A stretch of DNA of 64,000 nt from Diphasiastrum complanatum (Eukaryota; Streptophyta; Lycopodiopsida; Lycopodiales; Lycopodiaceae), in assembly GCA_029204225.1 (NCBI GenBank), contig CM055092.1, forward strand, positions 80,433,000 through 80,496,999. Direction: 5' to 3'. This document shows, one piece after another, positions 1 through 10,639 of the stretch. Within the stretch, counting starts at the first letter, position 1. The number at the start of each line of letters is the position of its first letter. Under the pieces are notes generated by a model. That model did no database searches and was not told the DNA's origin. It was given only the letters and a program-made list of their open reading frames with translations. The position numbers were made by a program, and so were the translations under genes.

Positions 1-769
1 AGTAGTATTTGTCATCATGTATTTGATAAGAAAATAGATTTCATTTTCTCTAAGTGCACAACTAACTATACACCTTTTGTGGTTTCAGTCAACTCAACAA
101 GACTATGGACACAGTTGTGGCTGGTTCTCCATCTGCAATGTACAGGACTTTCTAGAGTGGTACATCATGCAATCCAAAATTTTGGATATACGAGAGGTAA
201 ATATATTAGTTAATGGTCTAACTATTTTACCTTGACTGTTTGTTAATCCAGATATTTTAGATTTCTTTTTTGATAACTCAATTAACTTGATTATTTTGGA
301 TTTGCGGTACAAATGCAGAGGTTTCACAATGAATGAGATATATAAGTTTTGTTGTGCAGGGTGGAGACAACCCATATTTTTTTGAGTTGTAGAATAAGAA
401 TAGATTATATATAACAATATACATTGTTGATGTAATTCCCTATGAATAAATATGGGAAGATAGAAACCATGGGAGAAAACATTCATTGTAAATACAAGAC
501 ACACATGTACATTCTCAGAAATTGAGAAATATATTGATATTTTTTAGAGTTCACAAATCTTGTAGACATCTATAAGTGATTATATTGTATCATGATTGCT
601 CTATTATCTGAACAATTCCTCCCAAATCTTTGCATTTGATTTTCTCTTCATGTCTTTTACGTGTCTACACAAACATAAATTATTCAAAGTATAGTTAGTG
701 ATCAGAATATCGAAAAAACAAAAAGATAACCAATACAAATTTAGATTTTGATAAATAGATTTTACATAC
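1..769. other. AT-rich DNA, no recognised gene
   Basis: No convincing gene is seen. On the minus strand an intron-like stretch follows the donor at 769. A short open stretch, 664 down to about 600, is preceded by an acceptor-like end (TTTGTGTAG) and could be one more exon of the host relic described at 770-890. That exon is a guess. Confidence 0.3.
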
Positions 770-890
770 CAATTTTCCATGCAATATAAAGTTGAAATAT
801 TCAGGGATATCTTGCTGTAAAAGTATCAGCTCCAATCTAATGTAGAATAAGTTCCAATCCTACTCAACCTCAATAGTAGTAAGTAAATCT
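770..890 (-). pseudogene. Distal part of a host-like exon, beyond the copia A insertion
   Basis: On the minus strand this stretch continues the open sequence of 5619-6282 once copia A and one TSD copy are removed. It contains a hydrophobic run beginning LILLQQDIPEYF. It ends at a good splice donor, with the intron starting GTATGT at 769. The other side of the insertion carries the second AATCT. The family is not recognised. Stops near the junction suggest the gene is dead. Confidence 0.35.
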
Positions 891-1502
891 TGCTGAATTC
901 AAACGTGTGGGATGCCCTACACATGTATTTTTGATTTCCTAAGCACAATAACACCATAAAAATCATACTAGCATTGGTTGTCAATAGGAAAGCTGATCAT
1001 ACAAGCAATATTATTGTGTTACAAGCAAAATCTGTCAACAAAACATAAGACAAAGCATCGTAAATGTCTCTACTCGGCTAGAGAGAGAAAATAGAAGGTA
1101 CAAAACTCGTGGAGAGAGAGAGGGCACCAAGAGCTTGTCTCCAAATTTGCATTACACACAAATTTCATCATTTCTCAATGAGAGTACATCACATATATGT
1201 AGATCCATGGACTCTTCTCCTACTTTGAGTTGAATTGGAGTTGTGGATCCACTTCTCAAGCTACCTAGACTTATCCAAGCCACCTCACTATGTCTAATTG
1301 TGCCACATAGTCTTTTCATGCATTAAATGTGGCATGTAAAGTACAAATGTCAATTCCTATGGTAGCTCAAGTTTCTACTTAAACCTACCTTGAATATTTT
1401 ATTCTAAAATGGGTCTTTACTAAGCCAAAAGAGCTCAATTCATCTTTGGCATTTTTAGAACCCATACTCACAACATTAGATAGATTTTTCAATATTTTGA
1501 CA
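891..1502 (-). repeat. 3' LTR of copia A
   Basis: 612 bp, near-identical to 5002-5613 with scattered substitutions such as GAATTCA versus GAATTCG. It starts TG and ends CA and is flanked outside by AATCT. A GA-rich patch (near 1081-1130) and the regulatory signals of the element would lie here. On the minus strand its 5' end follows the polypurine tract directly. Confidence 0.92.
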
Positions 1503-1520
1503 CTCCTCCTAAAAATGTAT

Positions 1521-3165
1521 CTAATGTGGATCAAGTATTGATCTTGAGATAAGACCAAGATTAGACCTATGCTTTGAGAAGGCACTTTTGCAAAGTGGCT
1601 TTGTGAGAAGATCAGCAATACACAAAGATGTGTCGACATGTTCTAAGTTGATTTCACCTCCAATGAGGTTTTCTCTTACAAAATGGTGTGCCACTTCTAT
1701 ATGCTTGCTTCTTGCATGAAAAATAGGATTGTTTGCAAGAGCTTGTGCCGATATGTTGTCACATTTGATCAAGGGAAGATCATCTTCTTTGATGCAATTT
1801 AGCTCCATGATTAACCTCTTGATCCGAAGCACCTCTTTAGTTGTTGTAGTGAGTGCTTTGTACTCGGCCTCACAAGATGATAGAGATATGGTATCCTGCT
1901 TCTTTGAAAGCCAAGACACAAGATTGCCTCCAAGAAAGATGATATATGCATTAATGGACTTTCGATGCATTTTATCACTTGCAAAATCGAAATTTGAATA
2001 GCCAACAATGGTTAGATCTTCATTCTTGTACAATAAACCATAATCTTGAGTAGAAGATACATATCTTAGAACTCTCTTGGCCATCTTCCAATGTTGGATC
2101 TTGGGATCTTGCATAAATTGACTCAATTTGTGCACACAATAGCTCAAATCGGGTCTAGTGATAGTAAGCCAAATTAAAGAGCCTATAAGACTCCTATAAA
2201 GTGTGATGTCCTCGAAGGATCTTTCATCACCTTTAATAGGATCTTTTACATGTTGCTCCATGGGAGTATCTATGCCTTTACAATTTTGCATATTGAATTT
2301 TCTCAACATAGAAAAGACATATCTAGATTGACAAATAAAAGCATACTCTTCATATAAATCAATCTCAAGGCCCAAAATGTAATGGATCTCTCCTAGATCT
2401 TGCATTTTAAATTCTTTTCCTAATGCATCTTTGGTTTCTTGAACTAGCATCAAACAACTTCCACTAAGAATAATGTCATCTACATAGATTAGGAGAATGA
2501 CAATATTACTACCATCAAATTTTAAGTACATAGAAGGATTATAGTCACTAAGCACAAATCCTAATGAAAGTAGAAAGTTGTTGAGTCTTGAATACCATGA
2601 TCTAGGTGCTTGCTTTAAGCCCTAAAGATTTCTAAATAGCAAACACACCTTAGATTTATCCTTGATAAATCCTTGAGGCTGTTCCATGTATATCTCCTCC
2701 TCAAGATAGCCATTCAAAAAAGCGTTGGAGACATCAAGTTGAAACAGTTTCCACTTAAAAAATAAGGCGAGAGAGATTATGATTCTTATTGTCACCATCT
2801 TTGCTACAGGAGCAAAGGTTTCTTCATAGTCAAGGCCATATATTTCTGCAAAGCCTTTAGCACACAATCTTGCCTTGTACTTGTTGATGGAGCCATCATG
2901 ATTTTACTTGATCTTGAACACCCACTTGCATCCAATGATATGCATGTAAGGTGGTGGATCCACTGGCTCCTATGTGTGGTTGGTGATCAAGGCATCATAT
3001 TCAATCTTCATGGCCTCATACCACTCCTTGGTATTGAGGGCTTCTTGAACATCTTTGGGATCCTCATGAGAAACAAAATAAGCATAAGTGAAATCAAGAT
3101 CCACTTGTTTTCCTTTGTCATCATAAGTGAGTCTCTTGGGCTCGGATCTCTCCCTCATGGATCTT
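1521..3165 (-). pseudogene. Copia A reverse transcriptase and RNase H (broken)
   Basis: The minus-strand reading starts in the pre-RT linker (RSEPKRL) and passes through the RT start (VQEALNTKEWYEAM), the RT core (FLNGYLEEEIYMEQPQGF) and the catalytic YVDDIILSG. RNase H follows, with SSCEAEYKAL and CDNISAQALANNPIFHARSKHIE, ending near 1521. Segments 2970-3158, 2622-2867 and 1521-2555 share one frame and are separated by in-frame stops, at least three in all. The active-site YVDD is intact. The integrase that should precede this stretch is missing. It is over 80% alike by eye to copia D at 33480-35123, so the family call is firm. Confidence 0.88.
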
Positions 3166-3740
3166 CTAGGGAATGGTCCCTATGCCTTCAATAGCACACT
3201 CATGATCATTTGCTGTGTAGATGGACTTCTTGGCTCCTTCATAAGGTGACATGGATGAAAAAGAATACTTGGAGCTACACATATGTGAGGAAGCTCCACT
3301 GTCTATATACCATGAACCATCCTTCTTGAAAGGTGATGAAGAAAAACTCGAGACCATAAGAGATCCCTCTTCATCACTTGCATGAGCATCTTCCTTCTCT
3401 TCATTAGAAATGTTGGCTTGCTTGAATTGACTCTTCTTTTTGAAGCAATTGGTGGCATAATGCCCCTTCTTGCCACAAAAGAAACACTTGATGTTTTTCT
3501 TCTTCTTCTTGGATGTGAAAGCTTGAGAGGACTCATCCTCATCTCCTTTCTCCTTGGAAATAAGATTGTTCTTGCTTGAAGAGAATTGGTGTTGATTCTT
3601 ACTTCTTGTCTTGTGCTTATCTTTGGTAAAGAGAGCTTTACCATCAATGTTGAGAGACAGTCTCTCCATTTTCAAGAGTTTATACTCTTGTCTTGATTCT
3701 TCAGAAATGAGCACACTTTGAAGTGCTTCCAAACTTGGTA
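3166..3740 (-). pseudogene. Copia A gag C-terminus with zinc knuckle and protease start
   Basis: The minus-strand frame contains a lysine- and serine-rich gag tail, then a CCHC zinc knuckle (CFFCGKKGHYATNC), an acidic stretch, and the aspartic protease motif WYIDSGASSHMC with catalytic Asp. It stops shortly after EGIGTIP, where copia D continues into the GAG-pre-integrase domain. The next bases match D only from the linker RRSMR onward, so the deletion edge lies at about 3165. A one-base frameshift near 3795 separates this frame from the upstream gag. Confidence 0.85.
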
Positions 3741-3788
3741 GCTCCTCCTTAATGGCATAACTCTGAACAAGGTTGTCATATTCCTCCT

Positions 3789-4256
3789 TTAACCATTAAG
3801 TATGACTTCAACAAGTTCATTTTGGTTGATGGAGTCTCCTATGCATGACAATTCTCTATGAAGGTCTTTAACTCTCATTACATAAGCTGAAGCACATTCA
3901 TCACTTCTCTGTACACTTTGAAAAATTTGGTTTCTTAGTGTTGGAAGTCTAGAAGTATTTTTTGCCTCATAGATAGACTTGAGAGTATCCCAAGCATCTT
4001 TGGCATTAGTACAAGCACCAATTTCTCTTAAGATGTCATTTGAGACATTCATCTTAATATAATGTAGAGCCATTCTGGCTCTCTTTTTGTACTTTGGAAT
4101 TTCTTGAGGAATTTGTGGTTCTTCTTCAATGCCAAGTACAATATCCATCACATCTTGTAGTATTAAGACAGATTCCATTCTAACCTTCGAAATTGAGTAA
4201 TCGGAGGTTGACAATCTTTCACTTGCTTCTAATAGAAAGACATCCATTGAAGTCAT
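3789..4256 (-). pseudogene. Copia A gag N-terminal part
   Basis: UBN2-type copia gag. The likely start is the internal Met at 4256 (MTSMDVFLLEASERL), which matches the start of copia D gag; upstream in-frame residues to 4325 are probably leader. It contains SIYEAKNTSRLPTLRNQIFQ and the CIGDSINQNELVEVILNG segment typical of the family. A frameshift then a stop at 3789 disconnect it from the zinc-knuckle part. Gag forms the virus-like particle. Confidence 0.8.
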
Positions 4257-4989
4257 AAAGAATGATGGAAATAAAAAAAGATGGATGAAAGAATTGCTTT
4301 TCTTCTCACTATAGGAACCAGTCAAGGGTACAGAACCAAATCCTATGTAGGACTTAGCAAAAAACTATGAGATAGATCTCACTAGCTTGACAATCTCAAG
4401 ATTTGAATCATCAAAAAAGATGAAGTATGGCAAAAGTTACGGTTCTTTGAATTTCACACGTGTGAAATATTCCAAAAATGTCAAATTGACTCAGATACAA
4501 TCTATTTGTATGAAACAATCTGCCTATAACCTATAAGTTTTGTCTAAATCACATATAGATGAGATTGTGTAGCTTCTGGATGACTTTTGTGATCATTCAA
4601 GCAATAAATGACGTGTACCCACGATTTGCCACAGGTCTAGGCACCCTACCTACGACTCTTCAAAAGCTTATAACTTTTGATTGGCTTATCCAACTGTCAT
4701 GATTCAAATTGCATCAGATTCTACCATTTCTAGCTTTCTAGTGGGCTAATCTGCTTGAAATTTGGATTTGAGGTGAGAGAGAACCACCAATCTAAAAATG
4801 GGCGGATTTCATAGGTGCCAGCACTTGAAATTCCGTACAGTACCTGATCTGGCCCATTCAATGTGGTTTGAAGCTCAGAATCCAAGAAAACTGCAAACTA
4901 GCTAGAAGGTAGAATCTAGACAATTCCTAGCTTGAAATCTGATCAGATCTGCAAACTTTTTGATTAGATTTGCTTGTAAAACTTAGGTA

Positions 4990-5001
4990 GCTTTGATACC
5001 A
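4990..5001 (-). promoter_or_regulatory. Primer binding site of copia A
   Basis: The minus strand reads TGGTATCAAAGC directly after the 5' LTR. It matches the 3' end of plant initiator tRNA-Met (TGGTATCAGAGC) with one mismatch. The position fixes the inner LTR edge at 5002 and the element orientation. Confidence 0.9.
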
Positions 5002-5613
5002 TGCTGAATTCGAACGTGTGGGATGCCCTACACATGTATTTTTGATCCCCTAAGCACAATAACACCATAAAGATTAGACTAGCATTGGTTGTCAATAGGA
5101 AAGCTGATCATACAAGCAATATTATTGTGTTACAAGCAAAATCTGTCAACAAAACATAAGACAAAGCATCATAAATGCCTCTACTCGACTAGAGAGAGAA
5201 AATAGAAGGTACAAAACTCGTGGAGAGAGAGAGGGCACAAAGAGCTTGTCTCCAAATTTGCATTACACACAAATTTCATCATTTCTCAATGAGAGTACAT
5301 CACATATATATAGATCCATGGACTCTTCTCCTACTTTGAGTTGAATTGGAGTTGTGGATCCACCTCTCAAGCTATCTAGACTTATCCAAGCCACCTCACT
5401 ATGTCTAATTGTGCCACATAGTCTTTTCATGCATTAAATGTGGCATGTAAAGTACAAATGGCACTTCCTATGGTAGCTCGAGTTTCTACTTCTACCCACC
5501 TTGAATAATTTATTCTAAGATGGGTCTTTACTAAGCCAAAAGAGCTCAATTCATCTTTGGCATTTTTAGGACCCATACTCACAACATTAGATAGATTTTT
5601 CAATATTTTGACA
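5002..5613 (-). repeat. 5' LTR of copia A
   Basis: 612 bp, paired with 891-1502. It carries the upstream promoter of the element on the minus strand. The outer flank is AATCT (5614-5618), the target duplication. A TATA-like ACATATATATAGATC lies near 5300-5315. Confidence 0.92.
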
Positions 5614-5618
5614 AATCT

Positions 5619-6282
5619 CCATTTTCCATGATATCAATGCATATACAATCTGTGTGTCCAAAGCTATCTAGATCTTGATCTAATGGGATACAAGTACCAT
5701 TGTGTTTTTTCGATCTTTGATAATGAAACACCATATAAGCATTTGTTTTTCTATATTGTATCTAAGGCATACGGATAAATGTTTGATTCTACATTCTATA
5801 TCTGCAGTGGATTTTTTATCCCCACCTTTGTCCATAAATTTAAATAAAAAATCATCTGATAGATTTTTGCAAACAAACAATGTGGGGGTTTGATGAATCT
5901 CAATGTTTGAAAAAGAGCTGACAAACATTGACCTTGGAACAAACCAGCTTAGGTGCACATTTTTTTAACCCAATATTAATTTTGAGTGACTTTTGTATAT
6001 CATTATATAGTTTGAAATGAAAAGACTTAATTATATTGTCGTTGAGTGCAATCCACCACTCGTTATCTTGAAAATTAGGTAAAGATAGACACTCTAGTTT
6101 TCCTATTCTTCCATTTAAGTCTGAAATATACATAGCATCATGAAAAAATATTTTAAAATCTGCAAGTTCTTTTGTCGTTCGTCCTCTGTATTACATTTTG
6201 TCAATTTCTGAATGGATGACATCTATAATACTTGAAAGGGAGGTTATAGGTTCCCATTCATGTATATTTGAGGGATATAGAT
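5619..6282 (-). pseudogene. Host-like exon relic, unknown protein, interrupted by copia A
   Basis: On the minus strand an acceptor (GTATTGCAG) at 6283-6291 opens an exon whose reading starts LYPSNIHEWEPI and continues through GRIGKLECLSLPNFQDNEWW to about 5940. It then shifts frame to NIEIHQTPTLFVCKNL and IECRIKHLSVCLRYN, and later to a frame holding GHTDCICIDIMENG. I see one nonsense codon (ATG-TAA-TAC) near 6190 and at least two frameshifts. Copia A sits within this exon; coding-like sequence resumes at 890. The mix of charged, aromatic and conserved-looking runs does not resemble the retroelements here. I do not recognise the family. Confidence 0.45.
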
Positions 6283-6849
6283 CTGCAATACAAAATCATA
6301 GTGAGTTTCCATTCATAAATACAATTACAAGTTAAAATATGACAAGCAATCCAAAAGATTAAGATACTTAAAGTTACATTTTCGAAAATCATGCTCTTGG
6401 ACATCGGCTGACAGTTCTATGCCTAGCTCACATTGGTGTTCAACCGATTTTCTCGTGTTTGATCTGTTTATATGGATAGAGGGAAAAAGTTTAAGCTAAT
6501 CTTTGATTACAAGAACGGTTGGTTAGGCATGTTCTAACGGTGTTCCGAATTTTGTCAGCATCGTTCATGGAGGAGGTTCTCCTCCTGGTACTTGCTTGAT
6601 CTTGGTTGTACTTGGAGCATGAAAATCCACCGTCTTTCGATCTTTCAGTGTTGTTTTGCTTCGTGTCTTGTTCGAGATTCGCCTTCGCCTTTGAGCTCCT
6701 TCGGTCTTTGAACATCCAACCTTTGTCTTCGAGCTCTTTGTTGGGGGTATTCCCAATATATTGTAAATAAATAATATCGACTAATAAAAAATATTGCGAG
6801 GGCATGGCATCCTGCACGTATACGCCCATGACCCAATGAGTACGCAAGT

Positions 6850-7612
6850 TGAGTTGTAAATAGAATAATAGACTTGGGCCCCTTTTTAATTAAAATAAAA
6901 CTTGAGGCCCAAAGTCATTTTAAACTTAGAAGTCTATTATTTTAAAGTTGGGTCCAAATGGAGACTCACATGAATCATGTGAAATCCAATGTACTTTTTT
7001 AAGACCTTTGGATCAAGTTGGGTCCAAGATGAATGGATAGGATTAGTGTACATATTAGCCAATAGTATTTTGGGGCAAGAGCCTTCCCCATTTATAAAAA
7101 AACACCTCATGTACTCTATTTTTCATGCTTAATGAGAAGGAAGAAACTCTACCAATTTGGAGAGCCAAGCATCCTCATTTGCTAAGCACTCATTTGCTAA
7201 GCATCCTCATTTCCTAAGCACTCATGCTAATGCTTTTGTTGTGTGTTTCTAATTGTTTCCATTTCTATGTTGTTGCTTTTAATAGTTATGTTTTTTCCAC
7301 CAGCATGCATCTTGAGCTTTTGAGTTAACCTCCCTCTCCACTCTATCTCTCTCTTTCTCTCCTATCCTCTCTATCTCTTCTATTCTTCTCTTCTCTTTCA
7401 CACAAAATCATGATGAATGCTAGTGTAGTGGAGTAGAGTTAATAGTGGGTAGTGTTAATGGTGAGTAGAGTTAAAGGAGAAAGTGGAGAACTAACTAAAA
7501 GTAGCATCTATCCATAGTTAGACACCTATCCAGTGTTCTAACCCTTGTTGACAGGCAGGAGGGCTATACTACGCAAGATCTACAACCCTACAGTAGCATC
7601 GTTGCCGGGGAT
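6850..7612 (+). other. Possible LTR and primer site of a Tat/Athila-type gypsy element
   Basis: The stretch holds a TATA-like CATTTATAAAAAAACACC near 7089 and GAGTT/GTTAATG-rich repeats at 7410-7480. At 7594-7612 AGCATCGTTGCCGGGGATA resembles the leader and primer region of Tat/Athila gypsy elements (GCGCCGTTGCCGGGGA, tRNA-Asp type). I could not find a second LTR or coding sequence, so this is a truncated element at best. The 6490-6850 stretch before it has open minus-strand frames that I do not recognise. Confidence 0.3.
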
Positions 7613-7979
7613 AGGTTTCCACTAGCTAGTATAGCTGCATTTTAGCTATTTCTTGCTTTTTGGAGTACTTTTAGGTAGATTTTTGGGTGTTTAGAATTAG
7701 TTTTCTATATTTTTTTTGTGTTTGGACTATTCACAGCTAGCGGAGGAGGTGTGAGAGGGTGAAGGAACCCTGAACAGTCTCTAAGGGCTTGACATCCAAA
7801 CCAAAACCTGAGAAAATTCAAAAAACACACCAATCTGCATTTTGGAAGGAAAAAAAGCCAAAATTCCCATCAGATTTTGTTTTTTCCAAAACCAATGAGA
7901 GATAACCCTCACATGACTGGCATACTGTCCCAGACTTGCATAGAAGCTTACGAGAGTTAATTTCAAGCAGATTGCAAAA

Positions 7980-8915
7980 ATCAGAGAAAAGACCATAAAG
8001 GGTCTACAGATCCTAGACAAAATTGTCTTCGCATGCAAGCGGACATATATTCTATATTTTTGTCTTGATTGCTTACTTGCATCAGACTACTACAATATGT
8101 TGTATGTGTACTCTGTTGATCTTTCTTCTTGTACCATTGTCGGGCTGATTGTTTCAGACCGTAGATACTTCTGTGCATTCTGCATGCATAGTCAGGAAGT
8201 GAATTCAAGACATATTTTGGGGGTTGATCCATGTAGACCTTTTCGTCTAATTCTCCATGCAAGAAGGTTGTCTTCTCATCCACAATGTGGATCCTGAGGT
8301 CATAAGTTGCTGCATATGCAAATAGCAGACGTAGGGACGGGAGAGAAGGTTTCAGAGTAGTCAATACCATATCTCTAAGAGAAACCTTTCGCTACTAGTC
8401 TTGCCTTATATTTTGTGATGTTCCCATCTGGTCCACATTTGAGCTTGAAAACCCATTTGCATTTTACAGTCTTGCGCTTATGTGGTAATGGCTCCATCGT
8501 CCATACCTGCTTCTTCCTCATGGACTCCATCTCTTCGTTCATGGCTTGGATCCATCTGTCCTTCTCTGGACTGTCAATCGCTTCTTTGAAAGTCTGTGGC
8601 TTGCCACTGAATCCGTAGAACTCTTCTGATGTGGAAGCCGAGCTGCCTGGCACATATCTTGCTGGCGATCTTCATGGTCTTGTCGACCTTCTGGGAGATC
8701 CTCCTGGGACAACTATGCCTTTGCCTTTGTCTGCTCTGCTCGGTCCGAAACCATCTTGGTTTACAAGAACTGCGATGACAAATTGCCTCTCGAATCTTTC
8801 TTCGTCAGATTCGTCGCTTGAATGAGAGACAACTCAAAAATCTTCGTTTTCATGTTCGTCCTCTGCTCTCTCTGTCATTGGCGGCATGTCATCATTTGGA
8901 ATTCAGCATCATGAG
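7980..8915 (-). pseudogene. Copia B fragment 2: linker and N-terminal half of RT
   Basis: From 8915 downward the minus strand reads an acidic linker, then FKEAIDSPEKDRWIQAMNEE and KCKWVFKLKCGPDG (RT start), then HIVDEKTTFLHGELDEKVYM and HRSIYGLKQSARQWYK. The match stops near 8125, before the catalytic YVDD. A frame change lies near 8372. It repeats the same RT portion as fragment 1, which lies upstream on the same strand. The stretch down to 7980 has no clear homology. It is dead, with no LTR found. Confidence 0.75.
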
Positions 8916-9960
8916 AGTAACATAGTTCGAAATCCTTCATCTTTTGAAGGTAGTGTAAAATTCGTTTGGCAATCTTCTAGTGCGTCCAGCCTAGGTTCTC
9001 ATGTTGAGCTGGCTCATCCTAAACACGACATAAGCAATGTCAAAACGTGTATTATCTGCTAGATACATCAAAGATCCAATCAGCCTCCTGTAAGGCATGT
9101 GCAACATCATCTCCTTTTCTTCATCAGTCTTTGAACAATCTTCATTTGTCAAAATTGTTCCTACAAGCATTGGGGTTTTTGCCCCTTTGCATTCTATCAT
9201 CCCAAAATCATCTAGGATCTTTTGGATGTACCTGGATTGATGAAGGTATAGCTTTCCTTCGTCATAGTCGCGGTCGATTTTTAAGCCTTCTAGGTTTGTT
9301 ATCTCAAAATGTCTCGAGATGTCGCTCTTCACTTCGACAATCAGCTCTTCACTTCTGCACAGTGTCAGTGTGTCATCCACGTACACATCAATAATGATGA
9401 TCTCCTCATTTGGCAATCCTTCTTCTTGTACCACCGTCACGTGGATTGCTTCAAACCTTAGATACTTCTATGCATTCGACAGACATAGGTGGGAAGTGAT
9501 TCGCATATGTAACCTGGCAGTTGGTCCATATAGACTTCTTCGTCTAATTTGCCATGTAAGAATGTTGTCTTCTCATCAACTATGTGAATCTTGAGGACAT
9601 AAGCGACTGCATATGCAAATAGTAAATGTAGGGACGCATGCTTCATGACTGGAGAGAAGGTCTCAATGTACTTGATGTCGTACTTCTAAAAGAATCATTG
9701 GCTACAAGTCTGGCTTTGTACCTTGAAATATTTCAATTCGGTTCGTACTTTACCTTGTATATCCATTTGCATTGCATTGTCTTTCGCTTGTGTAGTACTG
9801 GCTGCAATATCCATACCTCATTCTTCTTCATAAATTCGATCTGTTCGTTCATGGCTTAGATCCATTTATCCTTGTCTAGACTGACTTACTCGAATGTTTG
9901 TGATTCACCATTGAACCCACAAAACTCTTGGGATGTCAAAGTTGAGCTGGTCTAGCATGA
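8916..9960 (-). pseudogene. Copia B fragment 1: RT
   Basis: Minus strand. From about 9960 it holds a degenerate linker and RT start, then HIVDEKTTFLHGKLDEEVYMDQLPGY (9458-9646). The palm follows with DVYVDDTLTLC and the C-terminal RT part YRRLIGSLMYL (8991-9440). It ends in WK-type residues before RNase H, and near 8915 the sequence jumps to the linker of fragment 2. The catalytic VDD is kept, but frameshifts and stops are frequent. Same orientation and family as fragment 2. Confidence 0.75.
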
Positions 9961-10192
9961 ATATGGCTGGCACTCTTCGTTCTCTTGTTGATCTCCTAGG
10001 AGATTCTTTGGGTACTACGATGCCTTCCCTTTATCTCTTTGGCTAGGTCCAGAACCATTTCAGTTTACAAACGTTCTAGTTGTAGGCATGCTTGCTATCC
10101 TTTCTTTGTCTGATTCATTGCTTAGTTGATGTGGGGTTCGGACATCTACGTTTGAGTGTGCGGGTTCTGCTCCCTCTGTCATCATTGGCAGG

Positions 10193-10620
10193 TCAGTAAT
10201 GTTTTTTAAAGACTTCATAGCTGACTGAATCATCGTCGGCCATTGTTCTGGTCTCATCAAACTTGACGTCTCTGACTGTCTTCACTTGATTCATCTCTGG
10301 CATGTAGATCTTGTAGTATGATGAATGGTTGTCATACCCAACGAGATATCCTTGTTCGACTTTCTCATCGAGCTTCTTTTGAATCTTTTTTGGAACATGT
10401 GCATAGGCTGCATAGCCAAAGATCCAAATGGGTGTCAGATTGGGCTTTCTGTCCGACCATAGTTCGTGTGGTGTCATGTGAGAAACACCAAATTTGCCTA
10501 TCCTGTTCTGGATGTAGGCAGAGGTAGCTACTGCTTCATCCCATAACAATCTTGGTGTTTTCGAGTAGGCGATCATGCACCTTGCGGCTTCCATGAGTAT
10601 CCTGTTATAAGGGAAGCTCC
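10193..10620 (-). pseudogene. Copia B integrase, C-terminal part
   Basis: The minus-strand frame contains NRILMEAARCMIAYSK, AYIQNRIGKFGVSHMTPHEL and FGYAAYAHVPKKIQKKLDEK followed by GYLVGYDNHSSYYKIY, the conserved end of copia integrases. It starts abruptly at about 10620, inside the motif that follows the catalytic Glu, where a gypsy-type 3' end begins. The integrase catalytic core is therefore missing. Downstream (10192-9960) is a degenerate linker to RT fragment 1. Confidence 0.75.
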
Positions 10621-10639
10621 TTAGATCCTGCTTACAAAT

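Larger units (their letters stand above)
891..5613 (-). mobile_element. Ty1-copia retrotransposon A, complete ends, integrase deleted
   Basis: A 4.7-kb minus-strand element with two 612-bp LTRs (TG...CA) and AATCT target duplications at 886-890 and 5614-5618. A primer site complementary to initiator tRNA-Met abuts the 5' LTR, and a polypurine tract (AGGAGGAG on the minus strand) abuts the 3' LTR at 1503-1510. From 4989 downward it carries a leader of about 0.7 kb, gag, zinc knuckle, protease, RT and RNase H. Integrase is absent: protease sequence joins the pre-RT linker near 3165. Compared with copia D of the same family, about 1.24 kb is missing. Frameshifts and stops make it non-autonomous. 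Confidence 0.92.
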
